Below the pieces are notes generated by a model, which was not told the DNA's origin, searched no databases, and saw only the letters and a list, made by a program, of their open reading frames with translations. Position numbers and translations under genes: made by a program. From the NCBI GenBank assembly GCA_964447335.1, contig CAYUSA010000008.1:1-64000 (forward strand): a DNA stretch of 64,000 nucleotides, written 5' to 3'. Numbering within the stretch: the first letter of the stretch is position 1; every line of letters starts with the position of its first letter. This document shows, in pieces, positions 24,648-33,388 of this stretch. This DNA comes from HRBIN12 sp964447335 (GTDB lineage: Bacteria; Actinomycetota; UBA4738; HRBIN12).

Positions 24648-25879
24648 GAGCCGTCGTCGCCTCGGCCACCGACATCGGCCACGTCCGCGAGGGCAACGAG
24701 GACTCCTACCTCGTGATGGCGCCCCTGTTCGCGGTCGCCGACGGCATGGGCGGCCACCGCGGCGGCGAGGTCGCGTCGAGCCTCGCGGTCGACACCCTCG
24801 AGCGGCTGTTCGCGCAGGGCGAGGGCGAGCTCCTCGAGCAGATCCGCGAGGCCAACCGCGTCGTCTTCGAACGCTCCATGGCCGACCGCGCCGTCGCCGG
24901 GATGGGCACGACCCTCACGGCCGTCCTGCTCAAGGACGACCGCGCGCACCTCGCGCACGTCGGCGACTCGCGCGCCTACGTGTTCCGCGGCGGCGAGCTC
25001 CGGCTCCTCACCGAGGACCACACCCTCGTCCACCGCATGGTCATGGAGGGCGAGCTGACCGAGGCCGAGGCCGAGACCCATCCGCATCGCAGCATCCTCA
25101 CCCGGGTGATCGGGGTCGACGCCGACGTCGAGGTCGACGAGATCGAGCTCGATCTCCACCCCGGCGACCGCCTGCTCCTGTGCTCCGACGGCCTCACCGG
25201 CATGCTGGGCGACGAAGACATCGCCCGCACACTCGCCGAGCACCCCGACCCCCAGAGTGCGGTCGACCGCCTCATCCGCGACGCCAACGATGCCGGCGGC
25301 GTCGACAACATCACCGCCCTCCTCATCGACCTCCACGAAGGCCCCCCCGACCCCCCGATGCAGCCCCGAAGCATGACGTCGGGTGTAGCCGCGCCCCGCA
25401 CCCAGGCCGAAGCGGCCGATCCGGAGGTGGCCACGGACACGGTTAGCAGGGGAGGTCGTGCGGAGCCGACCTCTCGGTCGGCGGAGCAGGAGCCTCCCCG
25501 GCCTCCCCGGCGATCTCTGGCCAGCCGGAAACGCCTCCCCTGGACTCGCCTAGCCCGCTGGATCGCCCTCACCCTCGCCGTCCTGGCCGTCGCCTTCGTC
25601 GGCGTCCGTGTCTACCTCGACCTGCAGTGGTACGTCGGCGTCTCCGACGGCCGCGTCGCGGTGTTCCGAGGCATCCCCGCCGAGGTCGGCGGCTTCCGGC
25701 TCCACCACGTCGTCGTCGAGACGACCATCCGCGCCGAGGACGCGCTGGCGCTCGCGTTCTACCGCAACCTCACGGACGGGATCACCGCCGACGACCGCGC
25801 CGAGGCCGACGCGATCGTCGAGCAGATCCGTGCCGACGTAGCGGAGGCGAGCGGCGCCTTCCAGGGCCCGGCCCCGTGA
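24644..25879 (+). CDS. pstP: PP2C-family Ser/Thr protein phosphatase PstP
   Basis: The 411-residue protein removes phosphates from PknB and its substrates. The metal-binding PP2C motifs are intact: DIGHVREGNEDSY, FAVADGMGGHRGG, GMGTTLTAVLL, HVGDSRAYVFR, LCSDGLTGML and DNITALLIDL. After a proline-rich linker (about residues 235-290) there is one membrane helix (about 302-325, WIALTLAVLAVAFVGVRVYL) and an extracellular domain of about 85 residues. Start ATGA overlaps fhaB; stop GTGA overlaps rodA. Confidence 0.95.
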   Translation: MRAVVASATDIGHVREGNEDSYLVMAPLFAVADGMGGHRGGEVASSLAVDTLERLFAQGEGELLEQIREANRVVFERSMADRAVAGMGTTLTAVLLKDDRAHLAHVGDSRAYVFRGGELRLLTEDHTLVHRMVMEGELTEAEAETHPHRSILTRVIGVDADVEVDEIELDLHPGDRLLLCSDGLTGMLGDEDIARTLAEHPDPQSAVDRLIRDANDAGGVDNITALLIDLHEGPPDPPMQPRSMTSGVAAPRTQAEAADPEVATDTVSRGGRAEPTSRSAEQEPPRPPRRSLASRKRLPWTRLARWIALTLAVLAVAFVGVRVYLDLQWYVGVSDGRVAVFRGIPAEVGGFRLHHVVVETTIRAEDALALAFYRNLTDGITADDRAEADAIVEQIRADVAEASGAFQGPAP

Positions 25880-27195
25880 GCCAGGCCGCCGTCCCCCGCG
25901 GGCGCCCTCGGCAGGGGGTGGCCATCGCGTTCACGATCCTCGCGCTCGTGATCGCCGTCGGCGCGTACGTGCTCGCGGGGTTCGGCAAACGCGGCCAGGT
26001 CCCGGCCACGTTCGTCCTGTACGGCTCGATCTTCGCCGTGGGCTACCTGGTCTCGGCGCTCGTGATCCGCCGGTTCGCGCCGAGCGCCGACCCCGCGATG
26101 TTCCCGACGGCCGCCGTGCTCACCGGCCTCGGCTTCGCGATGATCTTCCGCCTCTCGGGCGGTCTCGCGGCCGAGCAGGCCACGTGGGTTGCGGTCGGGC
26201 TCGGCGCGTTCTGCGTGACGCTGATCGTCGTCCGCGACCACCGGCAGCTCGATGCCTACACGTACACGATCGGCCTCGTCGGCCTCGTGCTGCTGCTCCT
26301 GCCGGTGGTCCCGGGACTCGGGCGCACGATCAACGGGGCTCGGCTGTGGGTGAAGCTCGGACCCATCGGGTTCCAGCCCTCCGAGATCGGCAAGGTCCTC
26401 ATCGTCGTGTTCCTCGCGTCGTACCTGAACCAGAAGCGTGAGCTGCTCCGCGTCGCGACCGGCGGGTTCGGACCGCTGCGGCTGCCACCCGCCAAGCACC
26501 TCATGCCGGTGCTCGTCGCGTGGGGCACGTCCCTCGTCGTCCTGTTCCTGCAGCGCGACCTCGGCGCCTCGCTGCTGTACTTCGGGATCTTCGTCGTGAT
26601 GCTCTGGGTCGCGACCGGCCGGGTCGCCTACCTGGCGATCGGGCTCGTGCTGTTCGCGCTGGGCGCGGGGCTCGGGTACCAGGCGTTCGACCATGTCCAG
26701 CTCCGCGTCGACGTGTGGCTGCACGCGCTCGACCCGGCCAAGGTGTTCGAGACCGGGTTCGGGCAGCTCGCCCAGGCCCAGTTCGGGATGGGGACGGGCG
26801 GGCTCGTCGGCGCCGGGCTCGGGCGCGGCTCGCCGGGGCTCATCCCGTTCGCCTCGACCGACTTCATCTTCGCGGCGATCGGCGAGGAGCTCGGGCTGTT
26901 CGGAGCGGCCGGCGTGCTGCTGCTGTACGTCGCGCTCGTCGGCAAGGGGCTGCGCGCGGCGCTCGCGTGCGCCGACGGGTTCGGCCGGCTGCTCGCGGCC
27001 GGACTCGCGACCGCGGTCGCGCTGCAGACGTTCGTGATCGTCGGCGGCGTGACGAGGGTGATCCCGCTCACCGGCGTCACGCTCCCGTTCGTGAGCTACG
27101 GCGGCTCGAGCCTCGTCTCGAACTTCGTGCTCCTCGCGCTGCTCGTGCGCGTCTCGTCGGGGCCGGCGCCGGTGCGCTCGAAGGGCGGCGGGTAG
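25876..27195 (+). CDS. rodA: SEDS peptidoglycan polymerase RodA/FtsW
   Basis: The 439-residue protein has ten to twelve membrane helices. Glycosyltransferase of the shape-elongation-division-sporulation family, which polymerises lipid II together with a class B PBP. Characteristic blocks are INGARLWVKLGPIGFQPSEI GKVLIV (split here by a space), LQRDLGASLLYFGIFVVMLW, FASTDFIFAAIGEELGLFGA and TGVTLPFVSYGGSSLVSNF. The start is GTG 25876, overlapping the pstP stop. The adjacent pbpA is the cognate transpeptidase. Position in this operon favours the RodA (elongation) role over FtsW. Confidence 0.94.
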   Translation: MSQAAVPRGRPRQGVAIAFTILALVIAVGAYVLAGFGKRGQVPATFVLYGSIFAVGYLVSALVIRRFAPSADPAMFPTAAVLTGLGFAMIFRLSGGLAAEQATWVAVGLGAFCVTLIVVRDHRQLDAYTYTIGLVGLVLLLLPVVPGLGRTINGARLWVKLGPIGFQPSEIGKVLIVVFLASYLNQKRELLRVATGGFGPLRLPPAKHLMPVLVAWGTSLVVLFLQRDLGASLLYFGIFVVMLWVATGRVAYLAIGLVLFALGAGLGYQAFDHVQLRVDVWLHALDPAKVFETGFGQLAQAQFGMGTGGLVGAGLGRGSPGLIPFASTDFIFAAIGEELGLFGAAGVLLLYVALVGKGLRAALACADGFGRLLAAGLATAVALQTFVIVGGVTRVIPLTGVTLPFVSYGGSSLVSNFVLLALLVRVSSGPAPVRSKGGG

Positions 27196-28680
27196 ATGGA
27201 GCGGCAGATCCGGCAGCTCGCGCTCGCGCTCCTCGCGCTGTTCGTCGTGCTCCTCGCGCAGATCAGCTACATCCAGGTCGTCGCGGCCGAGCGCCTGGCC
27301 GACAACCCCGCGAACGCCAGGCGCCAGCTCATCGCCGAGTACCAGGTGGACCGCGGCTCGATCCTGGCCGCCGACGGCACGACGATCCTGGCCGCGAGCC
27401 GCAAGAGCTCGGGCGACCTCCGCTACGAGCGCCGGTACGCGTTCGGCCCCCTCTACGCGCACCTCACGGGCTACTACTCGTTCGTCTACGGGCGGAGCCG
27501 GCTCGAGCAGGCCTACAAGGACTTCCTGGCGGGCTCGGCGCCGCAGCTGCTGCCGCAGACGCTCGCGGACATGGTGCTCGGGCGACCGAAGCGCGGCGCC
27601 TCGATCGTGACGACCATCGACCCCGACCTCCAGGAGGCCGCCGCCGAGGCGCTCGGCGACCTCCCCGGTGCCGTCGCGGCGATCGACCCGAGGACCGGAG
27701 ACGTGCTCGCGCTCGTCGCGAACCCCACGTACGACCCGAACCCGCTCTCCTCGCACGACCCCGCCCTCATCCGCGACACGTGGGCGCAGCTGAACGCAGA
27801 TCCGGACAAGCCGCTGCTCTCGGCCGCGAGCGACGAGCTGTACCCGCCGGGCTCGACGTTCAAGATCCTCGTCGCGGCGGCCGCCCTCGAGAACGGCTAC
27901 GGCCCCGACAGCACCTGGCCGAACCCGCACGAGCTCGACCTGCCCGACACCGTCGAGACGCTCAGCAACTTCGGCGGCGTGACGTGCTCGGGCGGCTCCG
28001 AGATCACCCTCGCCGACGCGCTGCGGCAGTCGTGCAACGTCGTGTTCGGAGAGATCGGGCTCACGCTCGGGCCGGTCGCGCTCGCCGAGCAGGCGTGGGC
28101 GTTCGGCTTCGCGCCGTCGAGCAGCACCGGCGATGTGCCGTTCCCCATCCCGTTCCAGGAGGGCGTGTTCCCCGACCCGTCGTACTTCGCGACCCGCCGG
28201 CCTGCGGTCGCGCTCTCGGCGATCGGACAGGACAACGTCGCCGCGAACCCGCTGCAGATGGCGCTCGTGGCGGGGGCCATCGCGAACGGCGGGGTGGAGA
28301 TGGTCCCCCGCCTCGTGACCGAGGTCCGAGGTCCCGACGGCCGGATCGTCGAGACCTACGAGCCCGAGATATTCTCGCGGCCCCTCTCGCCGGAGAACGC
28401 CGCGCTGCTCACGGCGATGATGGTCGACGTCGTGCAGCGCGGGACCGGAACCGCGGCGCAGATCCCCGGCGTGACCGTGGCCGGCAAGACCGGGACGGCG
28501 CAGCACGGCGACGGAGCGGCGCCGCACGCGTGGTTCGTCTCGTTCGCGCCGGCCGAGGATCCGCAGATCGCCGTCGCCGTCATCGTGCTCGACGGCGGTA
28601 GCCTTGGCAGCGAGGCGACAGGGGGCGCGCTGGCCGCGCCCATCGCGAAGGCGGTCATGGAGGCCGCGCTCGGCCGATGA
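27196..28680 (+). CDS. pbpA: class B penicillin-binding protein PbpA
   Basis: Membrane-anchored D,D-transpeptidase of 494 residues that cross-links peptidoglycan with RodA. There is an N-terminal helix at residues 8-28, a pedestal domain and a transpeptidase domain with the three active-site motifs: Ser220-Thr-Phe-Lys223 (PPGSTFK), Ser279-Cys-Asn281 and Lys431-Thr-Gly (AGKTGTAQ). It begins immediately after the rodA stop (TAG ATG), so expression is coupled. As far as I recall the mycobacterial operon has pknA between pbpA and pknB; here pknA is absent. Confidence 0.95.
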   Translation: MERQIRQLALALLALFVVLLAQISYIQVVAAERLADNPANARRQLIAEYQVDRGSILAADGTTILAASRKSSGDLRYERRYAFGPLYAHLTGYYSFVYGRSRLEQAYKDFLAGSAPQLLPQTLADMVLGRPKRGASIVTTIDPDLQEAAAEALGDLPGAVAAIDPRTGDVLALVANPTYDPNPLSSHDPALIRDTWAQLNADPDKPLLSAASDELYPPGSTFKILVAAAALENGYGPDSTWPNPHELDLPDTVETLSNFGGVTCSGGSEITLADALRQSCNVVFGEIGLTLGPVALAEQAWAFGFAPSSSTGDVPFPIPFQEGVFPDPSYFATRRPAVALSAIGQDNVAANPLQMALVAGAIANGGVEMVPRLVTEVRGPDGRIVETYEPEIFSRPLSPENAALLTAMMVDVVQRGTGTAAQIPGVTVAGKTGTAQHGDGAAPHAWFVSFAPAEDPQIAVAVIVLDGGSLGSEATGGALAAPIAKAVMEAALGR

Positions 28681-28690
28681 AGGGGGATGT

Positions 28691-30421
28691 GTGAGCGATC
28701 AGCCGGTGGTCCTCGGGGGCCGCTACCGCGTCGAGCGTGAGCTCGGCCGCGGCGGGATGGCCAAGGTCTTCGAGGGCACCGACACGGTCCTCGGGCGGCA
28801 GGTCGCGATCAAGATCCTGGCGCCCCGGTTCGCCGACGACGAGAGCTTCGTGCAGCGCTTCCGCCGCGAGGCCCAGGCCGCCGCGCGCCTGTCGAACCCG
28901 AACGTCGTGAGCGTCTTCGACACCGGGGCCGACGGCGGCGTCCACTTCATCGTCATGGAGTACGTCGAGGGCCGCACGCTCGCCGACTACCTCGCCGGCG
29001 GCGGCCGCATCATGCCCGACCGCGCGATCGAGATCGCCCAGGCCGTGTCCGGGGCGCTCTCGGCCGCGCACGCGCAGGGCGTGATCCACCGCGACATCAA
29101 GCCCGGCAACATCATGCTCACGCCGGCCGGCCAGGTGAAGGTCGCCGACTTCGGCATCGCGCGGATGACGACGACCGCGGAGACGGTCGCCCAGACGGCC
29201 GCGGTCCTCGGCACGGCCTCGTACCTGTCGCCCGAGCAGGCGCAGGGGCAGCCGGTCGACGGGCGCTCGGACATCTACTCGCTCGGGTGCGTGCTGTACG
29301 AGATGGTCACGGGCCGGCCGCCGTTCCTCGGCGACTCGCCGGTCGCGGTGGCCTCCAAGCAGGTGCTCGAGCAGCCGATCACGCCCTCGAAGCTGAACGG
29401 CGACGTGACCCCGGACCTCGACGCCGTGATCCTGCGCGCGCTCGCGAAGAATCCGGCGAACCGGTACCAATCGGCCGGGGAGTTCAGAGCGGATCTCGAG
29501 CGCGCCCGCCGTGGCCTGCCGGTCGAGGCCACGCCGCTGCTCGCCGCCCCGGCGACCACGCAGGTCATCCCGCCGAGCGGCGGCGGCACGCAGGTCATGC
29601 CGCCGGTCGAGCCCGGTGGCTCGCGTTGGTGGATCCCGGTCGTCGTGATCGGGCTGCTCCTCGCGGCGATCGGCACGCTCCTGTGGCTGTTCGCGAGCAA
29701 CGTCCTCGGCGGCAAGGACGAGGCCTCGCCGACACCGACGCTCGTCGCGGTGCCGAACGTGGTGGACATGCGCGTGCGCGAGGCCGAGCAGACCCTCCTC
29801 GACCAGAGATTCACGCTCGGGCCTCGGATCAACGTGGAGATCACGGACCCGGCCGCGCAGGAGGCCGGCACGGTCAAGGAGCAGGATCCGCCGGCCGGCG
29901 ACCCGGTCGAGGAGGGGACGCTCGTCACCCTCACGGTCTACGTCGCGCCCGGCGAGGTGACGATCCCGACCGTCGAGGGCATGTCGCCCGAGGACGCGCG
30001 GATCGAGCTCGAGACTGCCGGCTTCAACGTGGTCGGGACCGAAGATCAGGCGAGCGACACGATCGACATCGGCATGGTCATCGGCACGGACCCGGCGGCC
30101 GACACCCCGGTCGAGTTCGGCTCCGACGTCATGATCATCGTCTCGACCGGCCGGGGCACGGTCACCGTGCCCGACGTCATCTGCTACAACCTCGGGCAGG
30201 CGAAGGCGCGGATCTCGGACGCGGGACTCTTCCCGGTCATCGCGTCGTCCACGCTGCCCGCGAACCCGCTCTGCCCGAACGGGAACAAGGTGGTCGACAC
30301 CGACCCGGGACCGAACGAGCAGGCCCAGACCGGCGACCAGGTTCTCATCTACCTGCCGGGCCCCCCGCCGTCGCCGACCGGTCCGACCGGCGGGACGGGA
30401 CCGACGGGCCCGACCGCATGA
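28691..30421 (+). CDS. pknB: PASTA-domain Ser/Thr protein kinase PknB
   Basis: The 576-residue protein has a kinase domain at residues 8-275, with glycine loop GRGGMAKVFEG, Lys41 in VAIKIL, catalytic Asp135 in VIHRDIKPGNIM and DFG. One membrane helix lies at about 318-340, followed by three extracellular PASTA repeats (about 355-420, 422-485, 488-555) that bind muropeptides or lipid II. The third PASTA repeat contains two cysteines (VPDVICYNL and LCPNGNK) that could form a disulfide. The tail PTGPTGGTGPTGPTA is collagen-like. The GTG 28691 start has AGGGGGA upstream. The stop overlaps thyX (ATGA). Confidence 0.95.
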   Translation: MSDQPVVLGGRYRVERELGRGGMAKVFEGTDTVLGRQVAIKILAPRFADDESFVQRFRREAQAAARLSNPNVVSVFDTGADGGVHFIVMEYVEGRTLADYLAGGGRIMPDRAIEIAQAVSGALSAAHAQGVIHRDIKPGNIMLTPAGQVKVADFGIARMTTTAETVAQTAAVLGTASYLSPEQAQGQPVDGRSDIYSLGCVLYEMVTGRPPFLGDSPVAVASKQVLEQPITPSKLNGDVTPDLDAVILRALAKNPANRYQSAGEFRADLERARRGLPVEATPLLAAPATTQVIPPSGGGTQVMPPVEPGGSRWWIPVVVIGLLLAAIGTLLWLFASNVLGGKDEASPTPTLVAVPNVVDMRVREAEQTLLDQRFTLGPRINVEITDPAAQEAGTVKEQDPPAGDPVEEGTLVTLTVYVAPGEVTIPTVEGMSPEDARIELETAGFNVVGTEDQASDTIDIGMVIGTDPAADTPVEFGSDVMIIVSTGRGTVTVPDVICYNLGQAKARISDAGLFPVIASSTLPANPLCPNGNKVVDTDPGPNEQAQTGDQVLIYLPGPPPSPTGPTGGTGPTGPTA

Positions 30422-32037
30422 GCCTCTGGTACGTGACCGAGGGGTTCACGCCGGAGGAGCGGGCGCGGCTCGAGCCGTACTTCACGAACCTCGAGGGCCC
30501 CGTGTTCGCGCTCACGAACCTGCCCGAGGTCGTGAAGGGCGCGCTCTTCGCCCGGTACTCGCGCACGACGAAGTCGATCCGGCGGCTGTTCCTCGACGAG
30601 TTCGCGAAGGACGTCGAGGGCTTCGCGGTCACCGGTCACGTCGGCACCGAGCGCGCCGAGCGCCTGTACGACAACGTGTTCTTCGAGTACGGCGACGACT
30701 CGGTCGCGCAGCTCGGCGGCGTGCACCTCGCGTGCGAGCAGGCCTCGCAGCTCCTCGCGAAGGCGATCGAGTGGGGGCGCCTGGCCGCGTACCTCGAGCA
30801 GTCCACGCGCTACATGCGGTACGACGACAAGCCCGGCGGCCGCTGGCGCCTCACCGTCCCGCCCGAGATCGAGGGCACGCCGCTCGAGCACGGGTACCAG
30901 GACTTCGCCACGCGCACGTTCGAGGCCTACGGCCGCATGTTCCAGCCGATGTTCGACTGGTTCCAGGCGCGGTTCCCGAAGGACGAGGGCGACTCGGACT
31001 TCGTCTACCGCTCGACGATCACCGCGAAAACGTGCGACACGCTGCGCGTGCTGCTGCCGACCGGCACGCGCTCGAACCTCGGCGTGTACGCCGACGGCCA
31101 GGCGTTCGAGATGATGCTGCTCCGCATGCGTGCGCACCCGCTCGCCGAGGTGCGCGAGTACGCCGACCTCATGCTCGTCGAGCTCCGCAAGCTCATCCCC
31201 TCGTTCCTGAAGCGCGTCGACCTGCCCGACCGCGGCGGCGCGTGGTCCGAGTACCAGGCCGCGACGCGTGAGGCGGTCGCCGGGGTGGCCGCGAAGATGG
31301 CGATCGACGTCGACGCGCCCACCGGCGGTCCCGAGGTCACCCTCACCGACTGGGAGCCCGACGGCGAGGAGAAGATCGTCGCCGCGGCCCTGTACGCGGT
31401 GACCGAGCTCCCCGACGAGCGCCTCCGCGAGCTCGCACGCGGGATGAGCCCGACCGAGCGCGCCGAGGTCCTCCGCGCGTACGTCGGCGAGCGCGGCAAC
31501 CGGCGACACAAACCCGGCCGAGCCTTCGAGCGCACCGGCTACCGCTTCGACGTCCTCTGCGACTACGGCGCCTTCCGAGACCTCCAGCGTCACCGCCCCC
31601 TCACGCTCGAGTTTCAGGTGCTCACACCCCAGCACGGGTACGCGACGCCCGAGCAGATCGACGAGGCCGGCCTTGCCGACGAGTGGCACCGCGTGATGGA
31701 GGACTCGGCCGAGATGTGGGCCAAGCTCGCCGACGCCGCCGGCAAGGACGTCGCGCAGTACGCCGTCGCGATGGCCTACCGCATCCGCTTCGTGATGCAG
31801 ATGAGCGCCCGCGAGGCGATGCACCTCATCGAGCTGCGGAGCTCACCGCAGGGCCATCCGACGTATCGGCGCGTGGCGCACCAGATGCACGCCCTGATCC
31901 GCGAGGTGGCTGGCCACAACGCGATCGCCGAGGCGATGCGCTACGTCGATTTCAGCGACGTGGACCTCGAGCGCCTGGAGGCCGAGCGCAGAGCCGACGC
32001 CAAGCGCAGAGCCGCCCTGGACGAGGGTCGGGGTTGA
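30418..32037 (+). CDS. thyX: double-domain FAD-dependent thymidylate synthase (ThyX family, long form)
   Basis: Makes dTMP from dUMP using FAD and methylene-tetrahydrofolate. Canonical ThyX is about 220-250 residues; this product has 539 and contains two ThyX-like halves. The first (about 1-265) has WGRLAAYLEQSTRYMRYDDK, keeping the Ser129-x-Arg131 substrate element but with GRL in place of RHR. The second (about 300-539) has DYGAFRDLQRHRPLTLEFQV, keeping Arg391-His392-Arg393 but not the SxRY part, and MQMSAREAMHLIELRSSPQGHPTYR near the end. The signature is thus split between the halves, as in a fused dimer. ATG 30418 overlaps the pknB stop, so it is the last gene of the wall operon. Confidence 0.88.
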   Translation: MSLWYVTEGFTPEERARLEPYFTNLEGPVFALTNLPEVVKGALFARYSRTTKSIRRLFLDEFAKDVEGFAVTGHVGTERAERLYDNVFFEYGDDSVAQLGGVHLACEQASQLLAKAIEWGRLAAYLEQSTRYMRYDDKPGGRWRLTVPPEIEGTPLEHGYQDFATRTFEAYGRMFQPMFDWFQARFPKDEGDSDFVYRSTITAKTCDTLRVLLPTGTRSNLGVYADGQAFEMMLLRMRAHPLAEVREYADLMLVELRKLIPSFLKRVDLPDRGGAWSEYQAATREAVAGVAAKMAIDVDAPTGGPEVTLTDWEPDGEEKIVAAALYAVTELPDERLRELARGMSPTERAEVLRAYVGERGNRRHKPGRAFERTGYRFDVLCDYGAFRDLQRHRPLTLEFQVLTPQHGYATPEQIDEAGLADEWHRVMEDSAEMWAKLADAAGKDVAQYAVAMAYRIRFVMQMSAREAMHLIELRSSPQGHPTYRRVAHQMHALIREVAGHNAIAEAMRYVDFSDVDLERLEAERRADAKRRAALDEGRG

Positions 32038-32654
32038 GCGGACCACGCGGCAGCTTCCGGCTCCGCCGGTCGGTCGCGGGGGTGGTGATCATCTCCTCCA
32101 TCTGTCTCGGTGCCGCGACCGAGGCCGACGCGACCACGACCCGCGTGCGCGTCACCGACCTGGGATTCCGACCCTCGGCCATCCGGGTCGCGCTTGGCGA
32201 CTCCGTTCGGTGGACCGACATCGGCACGAGTGCGCATGTGGTGATGTCTGATCCGGCCGGGTTCTTCCGGGTGGAGCTCGAGCCAGGTGGAGATGGCCGA
32301 CGAGTGATGCGATCGGCTGGGACATTCACCTACTCGTGTCGCCTCCAGCCCGACATGCGAGCGGTCGTCCGGGTGCCGGTGATCGCGGAGCCGCGAACGG
32401 GCGCCACGCCGGGAGCGCGCATCACGATCACCATCGCGACTGCTCGAGTGCAGGGCCGGACCTATGACGTTCGATGGCGGCGTGACGACGGGCGGTGGCG
32501 TGGCCTGCGACAGGACGTGCGGGCTCGCCGGGCGTTCTTCGTGCCGTCGCGGACCGGGGAGTTCGCGTTCCGAGCGCGGGTCCACTTGACCGAGAGTGGC
32601 GGCACGAGCCGCTGGTCGCCCCGCGATCGTGTTCTCGTCGTGCCTGCCCCGTAG
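32034..32654 (+). CDS. secreted cupredoxin-like protein with incomplete copper site
   Basis: The 206-residue protein has a signal-like N-terminus (SVAGVVIISSICLGAATEADA) and a plastocyanin-like fold: VRVTDLGFRPSAIRVALGDS, VRWTDIGTSAHVV and FTYSCRLQPDM. The first His (SAH), the Cys (YSC) and the Met (PDM) of a type I copper site are recognisable, but the second His of the CxxHxxM pattern is Gln here, so copper binding is doubtful. A C-terminal half (about 125-206) is a separate beta domain (TYDVRWRRDDGRWRGLRQ). The start is TTG 32034, overlapping the thyX stop as TTGA. Confidence 0.7.
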   Translation: MSGPRGSFRLRRSVAGVVIISSICLGAATEADATTTRVRVTDLGFRPSAIRVALGDSVRWTDIGTSAHVVMSDPAGFFRVELEPGGDGRRVMRSAGTFTYSCRLQPDMRAVVRVPVIAEPRTGATPGARITITIATARVQGRTYDVRWRRDDGRWRGLRQDVRARRAFFVPSRTGEFAFRARVHLTESGGTSRWSPRDRVLVVPAP

Positions 32655-32753
32655 ACCGTCGAGGACTGGCCGCGCCTCCTCATCGCCTCGCTGACGTGGT
32701 TGCCCGAGCGGGCGCACCATCCGGAGCGATGAACCGTCGCACACGCATCGGGC

Positions 32754-32759
32754 TATATA
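32754..32759 (+). promoter_or_regulatory. candidate -10 element of the ECF sigma factor gene
   Basis: TATATA inside the palindrome CTATATAG ends 6 bp before ATG 32766 (3 bp before GTG 32763), in a locally AT-rich dip. Such spacing fits a leaderless transcript starting at or near the start codon, common in actinobacteria. No ribosome-binding site is present, which agrees with this. Confidence 0.4.
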
Positions 32760-32765
32760 GGCGTG

Positions 32766-33362
32766 ATGGCCGAGATACGGTCAGACGCGGAACTCGTCAC
32801 TGCCTCTGCGACGCAGCCCTCCCTCTTCGCGGACGTCTTCGACCGTCATTTCGACGTCATCCATCGCTACCTGGCAAGACGGGTAGGGCGACAACTCGCC
32901 GACGATCTCGCCGCCGAGACCTTCCTCCAGGCCTTCAAGGCTCGTGCGCGGTACGACCCGGCACACGGCGATGCCCGACCGTGGCTGTACGGGATCGCCG
33001 CGAACCTGCTTCGCCACCACTACCGGGAAGAGCGGCGGCGCCTGATGGCGTATGCGAGGACCGGGGTCGATCCACTCGCCGATGATCTGGGGGACGCCGA
33101 CTCGCGCGCCGACGCCCAGGCACTCGGCCCACGTCTCGCCCTCGCGCTTGCATCGCTTCCCGCCAGGGACCGAGAGCCCCTCCTCCTGTTGGCGTGGGGG
33201 CAGCTCAGCTATGAGGAGATCGCGAGGGCGCTCCGCGTGCCGGTCGGCACGGTTCGATCACGGCTCCACCGCGCGCGACGTCACGTGAACGAACTCGTCG
33301 GCGATCCCGGGCAATACCTCATCGAGGACGAACTCGGTCCTCGACCCGCGAGCGAAGGCTAA
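32766..33362 (+). CDS. ECF-type RNA polymerase sigma factor
   Basis: The 198-residue product has region 2 (LFADVFDRHFDVIHRYLARR, DDLAAETFLQAFKARARYDP, PWLYGIAANLLRHHYREERR) and region 4 (LPARDREPLLLLAWGQLSYE, IARALRVPVGTVRSRLHRAR). It directs RNA polymerase to an unknown regulon. GTG 32763 is an alternative start. It is followed after 26 bp by a membrane protein of the type usually linked to such sigma factors, so the pair probably forms a sigma/regulator unit. Confidence 0.93.
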   Translation: MAEIRSDAELVTASATQPSLFADVFDRHFDVIHRYLARRVGRQLADDLAAETFLQAFKARARYDPAHGDARPWLYGIAANLLRHHYREERRRLMAYARTGVDPLADDLGDADSRADAQALGPRLALALASLPARDREPLLLLAWGQLSYEEIARALRVPVGTVRSRLHRARRHVNELVGDPGQYLIEDELGPRPASEG

Positions 33363-33388
33363 GCGGAAGACGAGGAGGCCTGAAACCG

